Both the position numbers and the translations under genes were made by a program. 64,000 bases of DNA from Geminocystis sp. NIES-3709 (GTDB lineage: Bacteria > Cyanobacteriota > Cyanobacteriia > Cyanobacteriales > Cyanobacteriaceae): the NCBI RefSeq assembly GCF_001548115.1, contig NZ_AP014821.1:2421262-2485261 (forward strand). The letters are read 5' to 3'. Of the stretch, positions 60,808 to 64,000 are shown piece after piece. The stretch's first letter is position 1. The number at the start of each line of letters is the position of its first letter. The notes under the pieces are model-generated. The model searched no databases. It had not been told where the DNA came from and was given only the letters and a program-made list of their open reading frames with translations.

Positions 60808-62514
60808 ATGACAAGTTTTAATTTCAGTGTTTTTTCTAAATTTTGGTCGATCGCAAAGTTATATTGGTTAGGAAAAGAAAAAAAACGTGCCTTAATTTTA
60901 TTAGCAGTTTTAGGACTTTTATTAGTTGGTTATACTCAATTAAGTGTTTTATTAAATGAGACACAAGGAGGATTAATTTCAACCTTAGCGGCAAAAGATG
61001 AAACCAAATTTTGGAAGACTGTTTTTAACTTTTTATTAGTTTTAGTATTATATGTACCTTTATTTGCAGGATTTTCTTTTACCCAAGGAAAACTAGGTTT
61101 ATATTGGCGAAAATGGTTAACTGAACATTTTTTAACTAACTATTTTAATAATCGTTCTTTTTATCAATTAGCGGTAAAAAATATTGAAATTGATAATCCA
61201 GATCAACGAATTTCTGAAGATATTAGAAGTTTTACTCAAGACTCTTTACTTTTTTTCTTAGTAATTATTCAATCGGTTTTACAAGTCATTGCTTTTAGTG
61301 TAGTTTTGTGGTCAATTTCTCAAAAATTAGTCATTTTTTTATTAGTATATGCTTTAGCCGGAACGCTAATTACGACTGGAGTTTTTGGTAAAAAATTGGT
61401 AAGTTTAAACTTTAATCAATTACAAAAAGAAGCTAATTTTCGTTTTGGTTTAGTAAGGGTTAGAGAAAATTCAGAATCGATCGCATTTTATCAAGGAGAA
61501 AATCAAGAAAAAAATAACTTAAATAATTTATTTACTGATGTTTTTAATAACTTTAATTCTTTATTAATTTGGCAAGAATTATACTTAGGTTTATTTATTA
61601 ATACATTTGAATTTTTACCTTATGTTATTCCAGCGATTGTGGTTGCACCCAGTGTTTTATCCGGAGATTTGGAAGTGGGAAAAGTTAGCGAAGCAACAGG
61701 AGCATTTTTAAGAGTATTTTTCTCTTTAAATATTATTGTTAGTCGTTTTCAATCTTTAACAACATTTGCCGCCGGAATCGATCGACTTTCCAGTTTTTAT
61801 GAATTTTTATCAGGAGAAAAAAATCAAGATTTATTCACTAAAAATAATGGGCAAAATCGTACTATTGATACAGTGGTAAGTGAGCAATTATCTATTGAAC
61901 ATTTAACTCTACAAACTCCTAATTATCAAAATACATTAATAGAGAATGTGAGTGTAAATTTACCTCAAGGAAAAGGCTTATTAATTATGGGTAGTAGTGG
62001 TTGTGGTAAGAGTTCACTACTAAGATCTATCGCCGGTTTATGGGATTCAGGTACAGGTGCTATTTTTCGTCCAGAATTAAATAAAATGCTCTTTTTACCT
62101 CAACGTCCGTATATGATTATTGGTACTTTAAGAGAACAATTAATTTATCCTAGTGTGAATAAAAATATCTCAGAAGAAGAATTAGAAAAAATATTAAATT
62201 TAGTCAATTTGCCCCATTTAGCGGCAAAATTTGGGGGTTTTGAGGTTAATAAAGACTGGGGAGAGGTGTTATCTTTAGGAGAACAACAAAGACTTGTATT
62301 TGCTCGTATCTTAATTAATAAACCTGAATACGCTATTCTGGATGAAGCAACCAGTGCTTTAGATATAAATAACGAAACAAATTTATATCAACATTTACTA
62401 AAAACAAATACAACTTTTATTAGTGTAGGACATCGAGAAAGTTTAAAAAATTATCACCAATTATTATTAAAAATATCCGAAGATAAATCATGGCAATTAT
62501 CTTCTATTAATTAG
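60808..62514 (+). CDS. ABC transporter, fused permease/ATPase, YddA/SbmA-like
   Basis: 568 residues. The membrane domain (1-330) is of the ABC_membrane_2 type shared by YddA, SbmA/BacA and peroxisomal ABCD proteins, with signature segments LGLYWRKWLTEHFLTNYF and NPDQRISEDIRSFTQDSL. The ATPase domain (about 365-560) has Walker A GSSGCGKSSLLR (about 394), signature LSLGEQQRLVFAR (about 489), Walker B YAILDEATSALD (about 508) and the switch His in VGHRES. Works as a homodimer in the inner membrane. Substrate unknown; relatives move peptides, vitamin B12 or fatty acyl compounds. Confidence 0.88.
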   Translation: MTSFNFSVFSKFWSIAKLYWLGKEKKRALILLAVLGLLLVGYTQLSVLLNETQGGLISTLAAKDETKFWKTVFNFLLVLVLYVPLFAGFSFTQGKLGLYWRKWLTEHFLTNYFNNRSFYQLAVKNIEIDNPDQRISEDIRSFTQDSLLFFLVIIQSVLQVIAFSVVLWSISQKLVIFLLVYALAGTLITTGVFGKKLVSLNFNQLQKEANFRFGLVRVRENSESIAFYQGENQEKNNLNNLFTDVFNNFNSLLIWQELYLGLFINTFEFLPYVIPAIVVAPSVLSGDLEVGKVSEATGAFLRVFFSLNIIVSRFQSLTTFAAGIDRLSSFYEFLSGEKNQDLFTKNNGQNRTIDTVVSEQLSIEHLTLQTPNYQNTLIENVSVNLPQGKGLLIMGSSGCGKSSLLRSIAGLWDSGTGAIFRPELNKMLFLPQRPYMIIGTLREQLIYPSVNKNISEEELEKILNLVNLPHLAAKFGGFEVNKDWGEVLSLGEQQRLVFARILINKPEYAILDEATSALDINNETNLYQHLLKTNTTFISVGHRESLKNYHQLLLKISEDKSWQLSSIN

Positions 62515-63574
62515 GCTCTCCTACAGTAGTTATGACAAATTAATAGAAAATAATTAATATAAACTTTGATAGCTATAGCTTTGACTCTTTTAAAAATGCA
62601 ATTATTATAAATTAACAGTTTGAATTTAACCTAATACCTGCTACCTGATACCTGACACCTTTTTTTAGACATAATTTATCATATTCAAAGTAGAAGAGCC
62701 ATTAATTAAGTTAGTCAGATATTCTTAAATCATCTCAAAAAAATATAGCAAATACCAAAATAATGAGGGACATTTTCAGCCTTCTAAATCCCTAAAATTG
62801 AGAAACTTAAATTTTAAATTCATATCTTGTAATTATGATAAATGCTATAATATTTTAAAAATAAACAACCTATTATAATTATCCTAGATAATGACTTTTA
62901 AGTACATTCAACAAAAATATTTATCAGAGTTTTTTATAATAATTTAAACTAACAGGATTAATTGATTTTTCATTTAACTCTCTTTCCAAAAATAAGAGAG
63001 AAAGTTTCTGATCTTAACAGATGATATGTTATAAATACTTTTTTATATTTTATGTATTAAGTATTTTTACTAATAGTTATTCTGAGAATTTAAACTAATA
63101 TATATTTCTAAAAATATGTTAATTTCCTTATAATCGAGTCTTAATAATCTTAGTTTGATGATCCGAACTCTAAGATATTGTCTAGTATCTTTAGTTTAAT
63201 TTAAGAAATGATCTATAATTTGAGGATGAGGATTATTATCCTCCAATTATTTGTTTACAGCAATTATAAATGATTGTAACAAATCAAATATTAATTATAA
63301 AATGCTAGAATGCTGATTCTTTAAGATCTAACACTTTTTAATCACTTTTTGATACAATCCCCATAAGACTGGTATCTCAATAAATTCTATAGATTTTTTT
63401 TCGTTTATACAACTGATTTGAACTCCCTATGTGTGCGGTGTTTTTATCAAGTAGTTATAATTAATTCAAAGTATAAAAGATTTTGTTATTATGATTAGCA
63501 AAAAAATTATTCTACAAAAATAAATTGCTGTAATATATTCAACCTAATCTAAATTTAACTAAAATTTTCAAAAA
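62515..63574. other. Long intergenic region with MITE-like copy 2
   Basis: About 1060 bases with no credible gene. It contains a short periodic string built on TACCTGAT (62629-62660), the 108-bp element at 62743-62850, and otherwise very AT-rich sequence. The promoter of the kinase-like gene must lie near its right end. Confidence 0.55.
62743..62850. mobile_element. IS630-end MITE-like element, copy 2
   Basis: 108 bp, same length and arrangement as the element at 57651-57758: begins ATATAGCAAA, shares CTTCTAAATCCCTA and ACTTAAATTTTAAATT, ends GATAAATGCTATA. No ORF. Confidence 0.75.
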
Positions 63575-64000
63575 ATGAATAGCCTATTTGAGTATCTGGA
63601 AACAAAAGAAATTTCGAGGAATAAATCTGACACAAAAATAACTTGGTATGCTAAATATAAAGATAGTGGAGATGAGTTGGTTATCAAACAAATTATTTGT
63701 TCTAAAGAAAATTATGTCTTAAGTGGTGTTGAGGCTTATAAAAAAAAGATTCAATATTTTCAGGCTAAAAATCACCCTTCAATTATTCGTTATTTAGGAG
63801 TATTTTCTACTTCAGATAGTTTTTTTATTTTGAGAGATTATAAAAAAGGTGTTATACCATTATCTAAATTAGACAAAATTAGATTAGAAGAAATTAAAAG
63901 TATTGCTATTAAAATTTTATCTGTATTAAAAGAGTTTCAGGAATCCAGTCCTCCGATGATTCATCAAAATATTAAACCAGAAAATATATTTATTGACAAT
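63575..64000 (+). CDS. Serine/threonine kinase-like protein, 5' part (catalytic Asp replaced)
   Basis: 142 residues from ATG 63575 to the window edge. Kinase features: ATP-binding lysine in LVIKQII (Lys38), HPSIIRYLGVFSTSDSFFIL (about 72-91), and a catalytic loop MIHQNIKPENIFID (128-141). The canonical HRD is His130-Gln131-Asn132, so the catalytic base Asp is Asn, while Lys134 and Asn137 are kept. A glycine-rich loop is not evident. This suggests a pseudokinase or a weak kinase; the activation segment and any C-terminal sensor lie outside the window. Confidence 0.75.
   Translation, partial: MNSLFEYLETKEISRNKSDTKITWYAKYKDSGDELVIKQIICSKENYVLSGVEAYKKKIQYFQAKNHPSIIRYLGVFSTSDSFFILRDYKKGVIPLSKLDKIRLEEIKSIAIKILSVLKEFQESSPPMIHQNIKPENIFIDN

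Overview
The window is AT-rich DNA from a cyanobacterium, probably a unicellular one of the Geminocystis/Cyanobacterium kind (inference). Evidence is the many CGATCG sites, at least seven perfect HIP1 octamers GCGATCGC seen by eye (for example 7441, 17293, 18709, 30315, 50116, 55202, 58113), and the gene content: a CruA-type carotenoid cyclase, a glycerate kinase of the photorespiratory type, a type IV pilin-like relic, pentapeptide proteins and a TPM-domain protein. No tRNA, rRNA or CRISPR array was seen.

Region 1 (1-7464) holds the end of an unknown gene, an IS630 relic, and a complete energised outer-membrane uptake locus: an AraC/PchR-like regulator, a TonB with an unusual C-terminal extension and an AMIN-plus-barrel TonB-dependent receptor on the minus strand, with exbB-exbD divergent on the plus strand. 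Together these look like an iron/siderophore uptake module without its inner-membrane ABC genes. Region 2 (7465-8990) is an intact IS630-type element sitting inside an older transposase gene.

Region 3 (9182-33368) is the striking part. Three consecutive plus-strand genes encode giant secreted proteins of 2440, 3613 and 1760 residues, all ending in glycine/aspartate-rich RTX repeats and a common C-terminal block typical of type I secretion substrates. The first two start with the same degenerate metallopeptidase-like domain (EEIGH in place of HExxH) and carry long arrays of about 35-residue beta-helix-like repeats. The third is an ExeM/NucH-type extracellular nuclease with lamin-tail and DUF3616-like domains. 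Near-identical DNA blocks link the three genes. No type I exporter lies in the window.

Region 4 (33400-57500) is mostly housekeeping: phosphoglucomutase and glucose-6-phosphate isomerase (glycogen/hexose metabolism), a TPM protein, a monothiol DsbA-like protein, two pentapeptide paralogues, an EamA transporter, a stand-alone SelD-type flavoprotein, RsmD, a CruA-like cyclase, a sugar-binding lipoprotein, DnaK with a good terminator, glycerate kinase, a potassium-type channel, a bestrophin and SppA. A decayed IS982 element lies at 43742-44517.

Region 5 (57500-64000) is a graveyard of mobile DNA: a frameshifted pilin gene cut by an IS701-type element, a second 314-bp 3' piece of the same element, an IS630 relic, and two families of small non-autonomous inverted-repeat elements (MITE-like) whose ends resemble those of IS982 and IS630 respectively. 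It also holds an ABC transporter of the YddA/SbmA type and, at the right edge, the start of a kinase-like protein whose catalytic aspartate is replaced by asparagine.
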